DNA from: CAZDGV01 sp964505195
GTDB lineage: Bacteria > Bacteroidota > Bacteroidia > Chitinophagales > Chitinophagaceae
Reading direction: 5' to 3'
Assembly (NCBI GenBank): GCA_964505195.1
Contig: CAZDGV010000007.1
Span: forward strand, 22,288 to 86,287
DNA: 64,000 nucleotides
Shown: one piece after another, positions 52,425 through 60,541 of the stretch
Layout of the letters: the number at the start of each line of letters is the position of its first letter
Position numbering within the stretch: position 1 is the stretch's first letter
Notes under the pieces: model-generated
What the model saw: only the letters and a program-made list of their open reading frames with translations
Told to the model about the DNA's origin: nothing
Database searches by the model: none
Program-made: the position numbers and the translations under genes

Positions 52425-52741
52425 TACACTGCCCTCAAACAGCTTTTATCTATTCTTTTAGATAACATCTGATACCTAAAACTACTTCAATCGAATGCGG
52501 GCTACTTAAGCAAATAAAAAATAAAGCTTCGCGCCATTTAAAATGCTAATGCAGGAACACCACAATAGATATACCCACAATGAAGAATCAGCAGTTTGCT
52601 TGTTTATGATCATTTACCATACGGCTTGATATACTCAAACTTAATTTCGATTTTCTAAATAGGCTGACCCAGACCCTTTAATTGTAAATAAACATTTCAT
52701 AAATTAAGCTTCAAGCCTTAGAATATGAAGAGACATCAGCG
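52425..52741. other. Non-coding stretch, 317 bp
   Basis: AT-rich intergenic DNA between convergent fabH and the lipoprotein gene. Only a weak inverted repeat (TTATCT / AGATAA near the fabH end) and scattered short frames with stops were seen; no RNA gene or known element recognised. Short reading frames with Bacteroidota-like composition could be decayed genes, but I could not support any. Confidence 0.6.
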
Positions 52742-53449
52742 CTACTTCTTGTCAGGAAATTTTGGAGGAATACCTGAAAAATTCCAGTACGTTTCAATTT
52801 CCCTTCCTGTGCGTTTAACTCGTGTACGCACACGATAACCAATCTTCAAATTCCACGAGTCATGCAAATCGGTATTGAGTCGTATTAACAGAACCCTTTT
52901 ACCCTGTTGCTGCCAATAACGCTCCAAAGCATAAATATTATCCCTAAACTCTCTTTTGGCCTGCATATACTTTGCCCATCGCGCAATTACAACATATTCG
53001 TACTCACTGGTGGGTGGTACACTTTCGCTAAAGAGAAAACGTAATTGTGCCAACCGATGAGACAATGTTACGGAGTCATCACTGCAGGGCAAAAAACGTG
53101 TATCAAGCGAATCTTTCCAAAAATGGAATAGCGCTGCTTCGCAACTGGCAGCCTCTTCATCTTGCATTTGCAGACACCTTCGTCTACCGTCGGAGCCATA
53201 AAGCTCAAAGCTTCCTTCAAAAGACAACACTTCTAAAAACGCTTGTGCCCAAGATGAATCTTTGGCGTCGAGTATAGCATGCAAAGTTTGGGCAGTGTCT
53301 TTTAACTTTTGTGAAACAAAGTATCGTAAGGTTGCATCAGTTTGCACAACTGGATCTTTAACTCCAGATACGCGCAATAATACCCGGCTGCAGGAAATAG
53401 AACCGATTGATATAAAGAAAATTAAAAATAAAATCAAGCTTCTACACAT
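52742..53449 (-). CDS. Putative lipoprotein of unknown function
   Basis: A 235-residue protein with a lipoprotein-type signal: LILFLIFFISIGSISC places the lipobox cysteine at residue 20. The rest is mixed helix and strand, with LRYFVSQKLKDTAQTLHAILDAKDSSW, YVVIARWAKYMQAKREFRDNIYALERYWQQQGKRVLLIRLNTDLHDSW and RTRVKRTGREIETYWNFSGIPPKF near the C-terminus. No family recognised. It lies in the gene-poor AT-rich region beside the decayed ORF6N gene, so it may belong to a region that has seen insertion and loss. Confidence 0.6.
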   Translation of the reverse strand: MCRSLILFLIFFISIGSISCSRVLLRVSGVKDPVVQTDATLRYFVSQKLKDTAQTLHAILDAKDSSWAQAFLEVLSFEGSFELYGSDGRRRCLQMQDEEAASCEAALFHFWKDSLDTRFLPCSDDSVTLSHRLAQLRFLFSESVPPTSEYEYVVIARWAKYMQAKREFRDNIYALERYWQQQGKRVLLIRLNTDLHDSWNLKIGYRVRTRVKRTGREIETYWNFSGIPPKFPDKK

Positions 53450-53775
53450 AAAATAAAAGTAACACTTAGAAAAAATTAAAGCTGTTAAAAATAATTACAC
53501 TTAGAGCTTTTTGTTTTAAAGATTCAATTTCTGCGACCTATACAAGCGTCATTATTATAAGTCATCGATTAAACCGCTAATAGCAATAATGCACTTATTA
53601 TAATGTAACCCTAAAAATGATCAAGTATTTATTTCCTATGAATTTTTTAAAAAACAACTATGTGTGAACACGCTTTATAGAATATACACGAAATATAGTT
53701 ATGTCTACATCTTTATAGGCGTACACTTGCATGCCAAATAGTTTATGTTTAAATTCACTATATAAAAAGTAACCG
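53450..53775. other. AT-rich non-coding stretch, 326 bp
   Basis: Strongly AT-rich compared with the window as a whole. Contains short direct repeats (ACACTTAGA at about 53465 and 53506) and runs such as TTTTTTAAAAAA, but no gene, RNA or recognisable element. Composition differs from the neighbouring operons, consistent with foreign or decayed DNA next to the ORF6N remnant. Confidence 0.55.
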
Positions 53776-54100
53776 ATGGCAAAAAGCATTGCTAACACTT
53801 ATTGTAGAACAGAAAACATTGAATAAGATTTATGTGATCAGAGGTGAAAAAGCAATGTTAGATTTAGACCTTGCAGCAAGATATGGCGTAGAAACAAGAC
53901 GACTGAATGAGCAGGTGAAACGGAACTTAAAAAGGTTTGCCAAGGACTTTATGTTTACGCTTACTACGACAGAATTTAAAAACTTGAAGTCGTAATTTGC
54001 GATATCAAGTTTACCCGGTGACAAGCCAACCTGGGGCGGCAGAAGAAAATCACCTCATGCCTTTACAGAACAGGGCGTAGCTATGCTGTCGAGCATTATG
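53776..54100 (+). pseudogene. Decayed ORF6N (phage antirepressor-type) gene
   Basis: The ORF6N domain is a DNA-binding module in prophage and plasmid regulators. From 53789 the frame reads LNKIYVIRGEKAMLDLDLAARYGVETRRLNEQVKRNLKRFAKDFMFTL, a clear ORF6N start. An in-frame TAA (53993-53995) stands where family proteins have Gln (SQFATS), after which the same frame continues with the family segment HAFTEQGVAMLSSIM to about 54100. The N-terminal MAKSIANT segment (from 53776) is in another frame, suggesting a 1-base frameshift as well. Beyond 54100 the frame loses all resemblance. So this is a broken remnant, probably of a prophage or mobile region. Confidence 0.8.
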
Positions 54101-54130
54101 CTTTTCATTTACTTGCTGATCCACTGCATT

Positions 54131-54625
54131 TTACTTCAAAAGCCTTATATATTCAATGAAATCCGTTGCCGGTATTTTCTCCACCCCCAGCTGTCGCATC
54201 ATGGTTACTAACTGTCCGCGATGATAAGTGCTATGATTACACACATGCATCAACACCTGCCAGGCTTGTTGCTTGTGCAGTTCTCTCTTGGTACTTTGAT
54301 AGGTAAACTGATGCAAAAAAGCAGCTTCCGTACTTTGATCAGCCCAGTTTTTCCATAACATCGACTGCTCCATCAACCCATGGATTACTTCATTGGTGTT
54401 CGGATTGAAATTCTCACTCGGTATCAGCAATCGCTCATGCAATTTTAATCGTTGCCACCAGATACTTTCGGCATCCCACAAATGAAGCAGCGTCGCATAT
54501 AAATTGGGGAAACTGCTGGTAACCCATTCCTGATGGCGATGCGTATCCATCTCCAAAATGGCATTGGTAATACGCTGGTTGGCCCAGTAATTGTATCCTG
54601 CATATAGCTGCATCATTGGTTTCAT
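54131..54625 (-). CDS. DinB family protein
   Basis: A 164-residue DinB/DUF664-type four-helix-bundle protein. Features are the N-terminal helix QLYAGYNYWANQRI (about 6-19), LLHLWDAESIWWQRL and HVCNHSTYHRGQLVTMMRQLG, where the conserved His residues can bind a metal ion. Family members are thiol-transferases (e.g. bacillithiol or mycothiol S-transferases) or unknown. I chose the ATG at 54625; a GTG three codons upstream is an alternative. It ends against the decayed ORF6N region. Confidence 0.85.
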   Translation of the reverse strand: MKPMMQLYAGYNYWANQRITNAILEMDTHRHQEWVTSSFPNLYATLLHLWDAESIWWQRLKLHERLLIPSENFNPNTNEVIHGLMEQSMLWKNWADQSTEAAFLHQFTYQSTKRELHKQQAWQVLMHVCNHSTYHRGQLVTMMRQLGVEKIPATDFIEYIRLLK

Positions 54626-54744
54626 AAATGGCACATTTCAGAACTGAAAATTACTGCATATTTCCTCTTACTTTTATATGTCTTTTAGCAAGGGTGGCCC
54701 TATGCTGAAAATAGTCATTTACAATACGCTTTAAACCCATTTGT

Positions 54745-55872
54745 ATGGATCGCAATACACGCATTATACACGAGAACAATGTAAAAGATCCAAGTCGCGG
54801 CGTGGTATCACCGCTGGTTTTGGCCACCAGCTTTGAACGCGGAGATGACGGCATTTCACTACCCGGAGGATATTTGTACTCCCGTTACGACAATCCCAAT
54901 CGCCATACCCTGGAAAGCAAGCTGAACATGATGGAAAACGGAGCCGCTTGCATCAGTTTCGCATCCGGACTTGCAGCGGCTACAGCCGTTTTTCAAAGCC
55001 TGCGCAGCGGAGATCATATTTTACTTCCCGATGATTGCTACTTCTCCGTTAAAACGATTGTCAATAAGCTTTTTGCAGGTTTTAACCTTAGCTGCACTGT
55101 GGTGGACATGTCGGATATCAAAGCAGTTGAAGCATCAATACAAAGCAATACCAAGGTGATTTGGATAGAAACACCTTCGAATCCCATGTTGAAAATAGCA
55201 GATATCGCTGCGCTGGTAGCACTGGCAAAAAAACACCAATGCTTTACCGTTACCGACAACACCTGGGCTACGCCTTACCATACACAACCGATTGATTTTG
55301 GAATAGATATCGTTTTGCATTCTACCACCAAGTATATGGGTGGACATAGCGATATTTTAGGCGGTGCTTTAATTTTTCGGGAGATGGACGAGCGCTATGA
55401 ATTCATTCGCGCGCATCAGCAATATGGGGGCGCAGTTCCTTCGCCATTCGATTGCTGGTTGCTTTGCAGAAGTCTGCAAACTTTTTATGCACGCATGCCT
55501 TTGCATAATGAAAATGCAATGCAACTGGCACAATACCTTTCCCAACACGCTGCCATTCAAGAAGTATTGTATCCGGGATTAGCCTCACATCCGCAACATG
55601 CACTTGCTTCAAAACAAATGAAAAATGGCTTTGGCGGCATGTTATCTGTTCGTTTAAAAGCGGGAAAGGATGCAGCATTGCAACTGGCAACTTCACTGAA
55701 ACTATTTGCTCATGCAACAAGTTTAGGAGGGGTAGAAAGTTTAATCGAACATCGCCAGTCGACCGAAGGCCCTGACACCAAAACACCAGACGATTTACTC
55801 AGGATTTCAGTGGGCATTGAAGCTGTTGCAGACCTGATCGCAGATTTTGAACAGGCACTGGCGAAAATCTGA
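54745..55872 (+). CDS. Trans-sulfuration PLP enzyme (cystathionine gamma-synthase/beta-lyase family)
   Basis: PLP-dependent enzyme of the Cys/Met-metabolism family, 375 residues. PLP-lysine K196 is in HSTTKYMGGHSDILGG; other landmarks are YSRYDNPNRHTLESKL (tyrosine that stacks on the cofactor region), ENGAACISFASGLAAATAVF, VWIETPSNPMLKIADIAAL, TDNTWATPYHTQPIDFGIDIVLHS and TKTPDDLLRISVGIE near the end. The exact reaction (CGS, CBL, CGL or methionine lyase) is not decided by these motifs. Located alone, 42 bp upstream of a GNAT gene in the same direction. Confidence 0.9.
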   Translation: MDRNTRIIHENNVKDPSRGVVSPLVLATSFERGDDGISLPGGYLYSRYDNPNRHTLESKLNMMENGAACISFASGLAAATAVFQSLRSGDHILLPDDCYFSVKTIVNKLFAGFNLSCTVVDMSDIKAVEASIQSNTKVIWIETPSNPMLKIADIAALVALAKKHQCFTVTDNTWATPYHTQPIDFGIDIVLHSTTKYMGGHSDILGGALIFREMDERYEFIRAHQQYGGAVPSPFDCWLLCRSLQTFYARMPLHNENAMQLAQYLSQHAAIQEVLYPGLASHPQHALASKQMKNGFGGMLSVRLKAGKDAALQLATSLKLFAHATSLGGVESLIEHRQSTEGPDTKTPDDLLRISVGIEAVADLIADFEQALAKI

Positions 55873-55914
55873 AACACTTTTTATTGCGTTTGAAACATGA
55901 TTAATTAAATAGCT

Positions 55915-56364
55915 ATGTCGATTCATATTAGAAGAGCAAAAAAAGAAGACTGCCCTCGTTTATTAGAGCTTGTGAAAGAGTTAGCACTGTATGAAAAAGC
56001 ACCGGATGAAGTAACCGTTAGTTTATCCCATTTTGAGGAAAGTGGATTTGGCTCTCAGCCCGTTTGGTGGGCTTTTGTAGCGGAAGAAAACAACACCATT
56101 TTAGGTTTTGCACTTTACTACATCCGATATTCTACCTGGAAAGGACAAAGAATGTATCTGGAAGATATCATTGTTACTGAAGCCGCACGCGGACAAGGCA
56201 TTGGCAAAATGCTGATGGATGAATTGATTATTGAAGCGCGTGAAAAAAAACTCAACGGTATTGTATGGCAGGTACTGGAATGGAATGAACCTGCTATTCG
56301 TTTTTATAAGAAATATCAGGCAAGTTTTGATGCAGAATGGGTGAATTGCAGCATTGCTGTTTAA
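55915..56364 (+). CDS. GNAT family N-acetyltransferase
   Basis: A 149-residue acetyltransferase with the acetyl-CoA binding motif RGQGIGKMLMDELI (about 90-103) and the core strands MYLEDIIVTEAARGQG, GIVWQVLEWNEPAIRFYKKYQA. By motif (EKAPDEVTVSL near the N-terminus, YLEDIIV, W-x-V-L-x-W-N) it resembles the spermidine/spermine or thialysine acetyltransferase group (Rv/SAT-like). The substrate is unproven. It follows the PLP enzyme gene closely. Confidence 0.88.
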   Translation: MSIHIRRAKKEDCPRLLELVKELALYEKAPDEVTVSLSHFEESGFGSQPVWWAFVAEENNTILGFALYYIRYSTWKGQRMYLEDIIVTEAARGQGIGKMLMDELIIEAREKKLNGIVWQVLEWNEPAIRFYKKYQASFDAEWVNCSIAV

Positions 56365-56400
56365 CAGAAACGCAGCATCAATGCAATTTCTTTTTTCGCA

Positions 56401-57279
56401 TCAGCTTACGCCATCGGTTTGCGCTTCTTTATGAATCTTTCCAATTAACCCCTGCAACACTTTACCCGGGCCAACTTCCGTAAATCGTTCTGCCCCATCC
56501 GCCACCATGGCTTGTACGCATTGTGTCCATTTAACAGGACCGGTTAATTGAAGAATGAGATTCTCTTTAATTTGAGCCGGTTGATCTACCGCCTTCGCAA
56601 CTACATTTTGGTAAACCGGACAATTCGGCTGATGAAACACTGCCTGATCGATAGCGGCTTTGAGCTCCAGCTCGGCTTGCTTCATCAGCGGACTATGAAA
56701 GGCACCGCCCACAGGCAGCAATAATGCGCGCTTTGCGCCCGCCGCTTTCAATGCTTCGCAAGCTTTTTCAACACCCGATTTACTACCACTGATCACTAGT
56801 TGACCGGGGCAATTATAATTGGCAGGGACCACCACATCATCAACGCCCGCACAAACTTCTTCCACTTTTGCATCATCTAACCCAAGTATAGCCGCCATAG
56901 TACCTGGTTCAGCATCGCAGGCAGCCTGCATGGCTTTGGCACGTGCAGCTACGAGCATCAAAGCATCTTCAAATAACAATGCGCTATTGGCAACCAATGC
57001 GGAAAACTCTCCTAGTGAATGTCCGGAAACCATATCAGGCTTAGCAGAGGGCATATTTTGAAAAGCAGCGATGGAGTGTATAAAAATAGCAGGCTGCGTT
57101 ACATTGGTCTGCCTAAGTGCCTCTTCTGTACCGCCAAACATGATATCAGAAATCCGAAAACCCAAAATGCTGTTGGCTTTTTCAAACAACGCCCTTGCAG
57201 CTTCACTGCCTTCGTATAAATCTTTTCCCATGCCGGGAAACTGAGATCCTTGTCCGGGAAAAACAAATGCATGTTTCAT
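56401..57279 (-). CDS. fabD: Malonyl-CoA:ACP transacylase
   Basis: Loads malonyl onto acyl carrier protein for fatty-acid synthesis. The 292-residue protein has GQGSQFPGMG (9-18), the nucleophile Ser88 in VSGHSLGEFSAL, the Gln in VTQPAIFIHS, and the active-site His in VGGAFHSPLMKQAELEL. It follows folE on the same strand, separated by a terminator hairpin. A TATTTTTG -7-like box (57297-57304, minus strand) overlaps the tail of that hairpin, so fabD may have its own promoter. Confidence 0.96.
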   Translation of the reverse strand: MKHAFVFPGQGSQFPGMGKDLYEGSEAARALFEKANSILGFRISDIMFGGTEEALRQTNVTQPAIFIHSIAAFQNMPSAKPDMVSGHSLGEFSALVANSALLFEDALMLVAARAKAMQAACDAEPGTMAAILGLDDAKVEEVCAGVDDVVVPANYNCPGQLVISGSKSGVEKACEALKAAGAKRALLLPVGGAFHSPLMKQAELELKAAIDQAVFHQPNCPVYQNVVAKAVDQPAQIKENLILQLTGPVKWTQCVQAMVADGAERFTEVGPGKVLQGLIGKIHKEAQTDGVS

Positions 57280-57308
57280 AGCAATAGTTTATGGGCCAAA
57301 AATAAAGA

Positions 57309-57335
57309 AGTCTGCTACAAGAATTGCAGCAGACT
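57309..57335 (-). terminator. Hairpin terminator of folE
   Basis: Stem AGTCTGCT / AGCAGACT with an 11-base loop, followed on the minus strand by TTCTTTATTTTTGG, an imperfect U tract. It lies 24 bases after the folE stop codon and 30 bases before the fabD start. Confidence 0.6.
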
Positions 57336-57358
57336 CCAGAATGTTTTGCAAAGTAAAA

Positions 57359-57955
57359 TCAGCTCAGCTTCGCAGAAATCAGTTTTAAAAATTCACTGCG
57401 GGTAGCCTGCTTTTGAAACTCTCCGTAAAACGCAGAAGTGGTAGTAACAGAGTTTTGCTTTTGTACGCCACGCATCATCATGCATAAATGCTGCGCCTCA
57501 ATTACCACCGCAACACCCAGCGGATTCAGCGATTCTTTGATGGCTTCCAGAATTTGCGTGGTAAGGCGCTCCTGTACCTGCATGCGTCTTGCATAAACAT
57601 CCACCACGCGCGCAATTTTGCTTAGTCCGGTAATCCATCCATTAGGGATATATGCAATATGTGCTTTACCGAAAAACGGGAGCATATGATGTTCGCACAT
57701 ACTGTACAACTCAATATCTTTTACGAGCACCATTTCGCTCACTTCTTCGTGGAACTTTGCAGAAGCCAAAATGGCTTTGGCATCCATTTGATACCCCTGT
57801 GTGAGATATTGCATAGCTTTTGCAACGCGCTCAGGAGTTTTGAGCAGGCCTTCTCTTTCGGGGTCTTCGCCGAGCAGATCAATGCATTCACGATAATTTT
57901 CGATGAGTCCGGAAGTAATTTTTCCTTCGTACTGCTCAACCTTATTGTATGCCAT
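57359..57955 (-). CDS. folE: GTP cyclohydrolase I
   Basis: Makes 7,8-dihydroneopterin triphosphate from GTP, entry point to folate, queuosine and tetrahydrobiopterin. The 198-residue protein has the zinc motif MCEHHMLPFFG (C87, H89, H90) and the second metal-binding Cys in EAQHLCMMMRGVQK; GLSKIARVVDVYARRMQVQERLT is the family signature. It stands next to two 6-pyruvoyl-tetrahydropterin-synthase homologues (57974-58390 and 58465-58875), only 18 bp downstream of the first, in an obvious functional cluster. Confidence 0.97.
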   Translation of the reverse strand: MAYNKVEQYEGKITSGLIENYRECIDLLGEDPEREGLLKTPERVAKAMQYLTQGYQMDAKAILASAKFHEEVSEMVLVKDIELYSMCEHHMLPFFGKAHIAYIPNGWITGLSKIARVVDVYARRMQVQERLTTQILEAIKESLNPLGVAVVIEAQHLCMMMRGVQKQNSVTTTSAFYGEFQKQATRSEFLKLISAKLS

Positions 57956-57973
57956 AATTGGATAATTTCATTT

Positions 57974-58390
57974 TTATACAGGATATTCTACAAAATTGCG
58001 CGGCGTTTCATAAAGTCGCACCTGCAAATCATTTTGCTGCGGAATATGCGGACGCAGTAAATCGTGAATTACGATCACAATATTCTCCGCAGTGGGATTA
58101 AGGGTTTTAAACGCATCAGTATCGAGGTTCAGATTTTTATGATCAAATCTTTCAACCACATGTTCCTGAATCAAATCGCTCAGATGCTTCATATCCATCA
58201 CGTAGCCGGTTTTGGCATCAGGAACACCCGTAACTTTTACAATCAGCTCGTAATTATGACCATGAAAGTTGGGATTATTGCATTTGCCAAACACCGCCTG
58301 GTTCTGCTCAAACGACCAGTCGGCATTGTACAGCCGATGCGCTGCATTAAAATGCTCCTTTCTGTAAACGGCTACTTTCTTATCAGACAT
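57974..58390 (-). CDS. 6-carboxytetrahydropterin synthase / PTPS family protein, first paralogue
   Basis: A 138-residue homologue of PTPS/QueD, converting dihydroneopterin triphosphate to 6-carboxytetrahydropterin (QueD) or 6-pyruvoyl-tetrahydropterin (PTPS). Zinc ligands are in HFNAAHRLYN and HGHNYELIV, the catalytic Cys is in FGKCNNPNFHGH (Cys spaced five residues from HGH, as in the eukaryotic-type enzymes rather than the three of E. coli QueD), and Glu in PTAENIVIVIHD and YETPRNFVEY complete the site. It lies 18 bp upstream of folE and is paralogous to the next upstream gene. Confidence 0.9.
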   Translation of the reverse strand: MSDKKVAVYRKEHFNAAHRLYNADWSFEQNQAVFGKCNNPNFHGHNYELIVKVTGVPDAKTGYVMDMKHLSDLIQEHVVERFDHKNLNLDTDAFKTLNPTAENIVIVIHDLLRPHIPQQNDLQVRLYETPRNFVEYPV

Positions 58391-58464
58391 GAATACGTAC
58401 TTTATGCGATGATAGCATTGCTTCTGCTACCAATAAGCTACTAACAAGTTACTGCTTTAAATGT

Positions 58465-58875
58465 TCAGTTGCCGAAGTATTCCACGTAAATACGAGGCGT
58501 TTCGTAAAGTTTAATGCAATGGAGCGCAACGCCGGCAGGTAAATAAGGTGCAAGACGATCCCAAATAGCGATGGCCAAGTTTTCGGTTGAGCACATCTTA
58601 CCCTTTAAAAAGGGCACATCTAAATTCAGATTCTTGTGATCCAGCGCATCAATTACATGAGTATGAATGAGTTGGCTAAGCTGTTTTACATCGAAAAGAA
58701 AGCCGGTTTCAGGATCTGCCTCACCACGAATGGTTACCAGCAACTCGTAATTATGGCCATGCCAGTTTTGATTGGCACATTTACCAAAAACTTGCTCGTT
58801 CTGCTCATCCGTCCAGTTGGGATTGTAGAGTCGGTGGGCTGCGTTAAAATGCTCAATGCGTGTTAAGTAAACCAT
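58465..58875 (-). CDS. 6-carboxytetrahydropterin synthase / PTPS family protein, second paralogue
   Basis: A 136-residue tandem relative of the gene at 57974-58390, about half identical by eye. It has the same zinc motifs (HFNAAHRLYN, FGKCANQNWHGHNYELLV) and the same Cys-five-His spacing, with LDHKNLNLDVPFLKG, STENLAIAIWDRL and LYETPRIYVEYFG, resembling animal PTPS in motif wording. The gap between the two genes is 74 bp. Why two copies are kept is not clear; one may serve queuosine and the other a biopterin-like cofactor. A TACCTTTG -7 box lies 46 bp upstream of the start. Confidence 0.9.
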   Translation of the reverse strand: MVYLTRIEHFNAAHRLYNPNWTDEQNEQVFGKCANQNWHGHNYELLVTIRGEADPETGFLFDVKQLSQLIHTHVIDALDHKNLNLDVPFLKGKMCSTENLAIAIWDRLAPYLPAGVALHCIKLYETPRIYVEYFGN

Positions 58876-58921
58876 GCTTCACTTATTGAATCACCGCTGC
58901 GTCGGGAGCGGAATCGGAGGG

Positions 58922-58929
58922 CAAAGGTA
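58922..58929 (-). promoter_or_regulatory. -7 box of the PTPS-folE cluster
   Basis: TACCTTTG on the minus strand, an exact TAnnTTTG match, 46 bp upstream of the second PTPS start. No clear -33 box. It lies in the divergent region with mqnB. Confidence 0.4.
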
Positions 58930-58987
58930 AGGGAATATCAACGGACTATTGCATAAGAATCAAAGCATGGATTGAAGGAATTGCGCC

Positions 58988-58995
58988 TAATTTTG
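58988..58995 (+). promoter_or_regulatory. -7 box of mqnB
   Basis: TAATTTTG, an exact TAnnTTTG match, ending 5 bases before the mqnB ATG; the transcript would be almost leaderless. No -33 TTTG at normal spacing was found. Confidence 0.35.
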
Positions 58996-59000
58996 CAGAT

Positions 59001-59666
59001 ATGAGCGTTTTAATCGTTGCTGCAACTGCCCTTGAAATTGATCCCTTCATTCGCCATTACCAACAGGTTACTGGAAAGCAATGGAAGCGACTGGATATTG
59101 AGATCATGATTACAGGGGTGGGATTAACAGCTGCCTCATACCATATTACACGCCATCTACTTCAATATCGGCCCGATTTTGTGCTGCAGGCCGGCATTGC
59201 TGGCAGTTTCTCCAACAAATTGCAACTCGGTGAGATAGTGGCAATCAAAAAAGATACCATTGCGGATGCCATGGTGAAAGAAGATCGTCAATACCGCTCC
59301 GTTTTTGAATTGGGATTATTAAGTAAAAATAAGTTTCCCTATAAAAATGGTTGGCTGCAGAACAACCCTTCCCTACTAAAACAATTTTCGTTTAAAAAGG
59401 CTACCGCCATTAGCGTAAATGAAATTACCACAGGAAAGGAGAAGATAGATTATTACCGGCAGCGCTATCAACCCGACATAGAGAGTATGGAAGGCGCTGC
59501 GCTGCACTATATATGCAATATGGAACAAGTTTCCTATCTGCAACTAAGAAGCATTTCAAATAAAGTGGGAGAAAGAAACAAAAAGAAATGGCAAATACAA
59601 AAAGCAGTTGAAAACCTAAATGCTGCCATCATACGCTGCATGGATCAACTTGATGCTGAAAAATAA
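59001..59666 (+). CDS. mqnB: Futalosine hydrolase
   Basis: Cleaves futalosine to dehypoxanthine futalosine in the alternative (futalosine) menaquinone pathway. The 221-residue protein belongs to the nucleoside-phosphorylase fold: VLIVAATALEIDPFI near the start, VLQAGIAGSFSNKLQLGEIVAI, and IESMEGAALHYICNMEQVSYLQLRSISNKVGERN with the SMEG-type catalytic region. It is followed by mqnD after 13 bp. A TAATTTTG promoter-like box sits 5 bases before the ATG. Confidence 0.92.
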   Translation: MSVLIVAATALEIDPFIRHYQQVTGKQWKRLDIEIMITGVGLTAASYHITRHLLQYRPDFVLQAGIAGSFSNKLQLGEIVAIKKDTIADAMVKEDRQYRSVFELGLLSKNKFPYKNGWLQNNPSLLKQFSFKKATAISVNEITTGKEKIDYYRQRYQPDIESMEGAALHYICNMEQVSYLQLRSISNKVGERNKKKWQIQKAVENLNAAIIRCMDQLDAEK

Positions 59667-59679
59667 TTTTGATTGACTC

Positions 59680-60501
59680 ATGGAATACAGTCTCGGATTT
59701 TCCCCCTGCCCCAACGATACCTTCATTTTTGATGCATTGGTGCATCAGAAAATAGATACTAAGGGAATTCGCTTCAAGGTTTATCTCGAAGATGTGCAAA
59801 CCCTGAATGAGTGGGCGTTGGAAGGAAGATTGGATTTTTCAAAAATCAGTTTTGGCACCTGGCCATTGGTGAAGAAGGAATATCGATTACTAGAGGCTGG
59901 CGGTGCCATGGGTTATGCAGTTGGACCTTTGCTCATCAGTAAAGGTTCCAAGCCACAGAATGTAGAAACATTCGAGACATTGGTTGAAAAAAGTACAATT
60001 GCGCTTCCCGGAAAACATACTACGGCGCATTTCTTATTTACACATGCTTTTCCGAAAGCACAGAAAAAAAGCTTTCTCCCGTTTCATGAAATTGAAGAGG
60101 CTGTTTTAAATGGAAAATTCGACATGGGTGTAATTATTCACGAAAACCGGTTCACCTACCAAAAGAAAGGACTACAGCTGATGGTCGATCTCGGTTCGCT
60201 ATGGGAGCAAAAAACCGCACTGCCCATCCCGCTGGGAGGCATAGTAGCGCATCAACGCATAAGTGAAGGGATTGCCGCACATGTAGACTACCTAATATCA
60301 AACAGTATTAAAGCAGCTTGGCATAATTATCCGAAACTACCAGAATTTGTTCAAGAAAACGCACAGGAAATGGATGAAGTAATAATGCGCGAGCATATTG
60401 AACTATATGTAAATCGGTTTTCAGAACACGCCGGAACTGAAGGTGCAATGGCAATACAATACTTGTTAAATGTTTGCGAAATGATGGACAGGAATATTTA
60501 A
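59680..60501 (+). CDS. mqnD: 1,4-dihydroxy-6-naphthoate synthase
   Basis: Converts cyclic dehypoxanthine futalosine to 1,4-dihydroxy-6-naphthoate, the naphthoquinone precursor of menaquinone. The 273-residue periplasmic-binding-protein-like fold shows GFSPCPNDTFIFDALVHQKI near the N-terminus, DFSKISFGTWPL, GPLLISKGSKPQNVETFETL and GKHTTAHFLFTHAFP. The remaining futalosine-pathway genes (mqnA, mqnC, mqnE) are not in the window. The menaquinone link fits an aerobic or facultative Bacteroidota cell. Confidence 0.94.
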   Translation: MEYSLGFSPCPNDTFIFDALVHQKIDTKGIRFKVYLEDVQTLNEWALEGRLDFSKISFGTWPLVKKEYRLLEAGGAMGYAVGPLLISKGSKPQNVETFETLVEKSTIALPGKHTTAHFLFTHAFPKAQKKSFLPFHEIEEAVLNGKFDMGVIIHENRFTYQKKGLQLMVDLGSLWEQKTALPIPLGGIVAHQRISEGIAAHVDYLISNSIKAAWHNYPKLPEFVQENAQEMDEVIMREHIELYVNRFSEHAGTEGAMAIQYLLNVCEMMDRNI

Positions 60502-60541
60502 AGATTAAGCGCAGGCTTATCTTGTCGCTTTTTTTGATTTT

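Noticed and set aside
52425..52741. Possible decayed gene in the gap after fabH
   Set aside because: Short frames interrupted by stops in all readings with no recognisable motif; I could not identify a homologue by eye.
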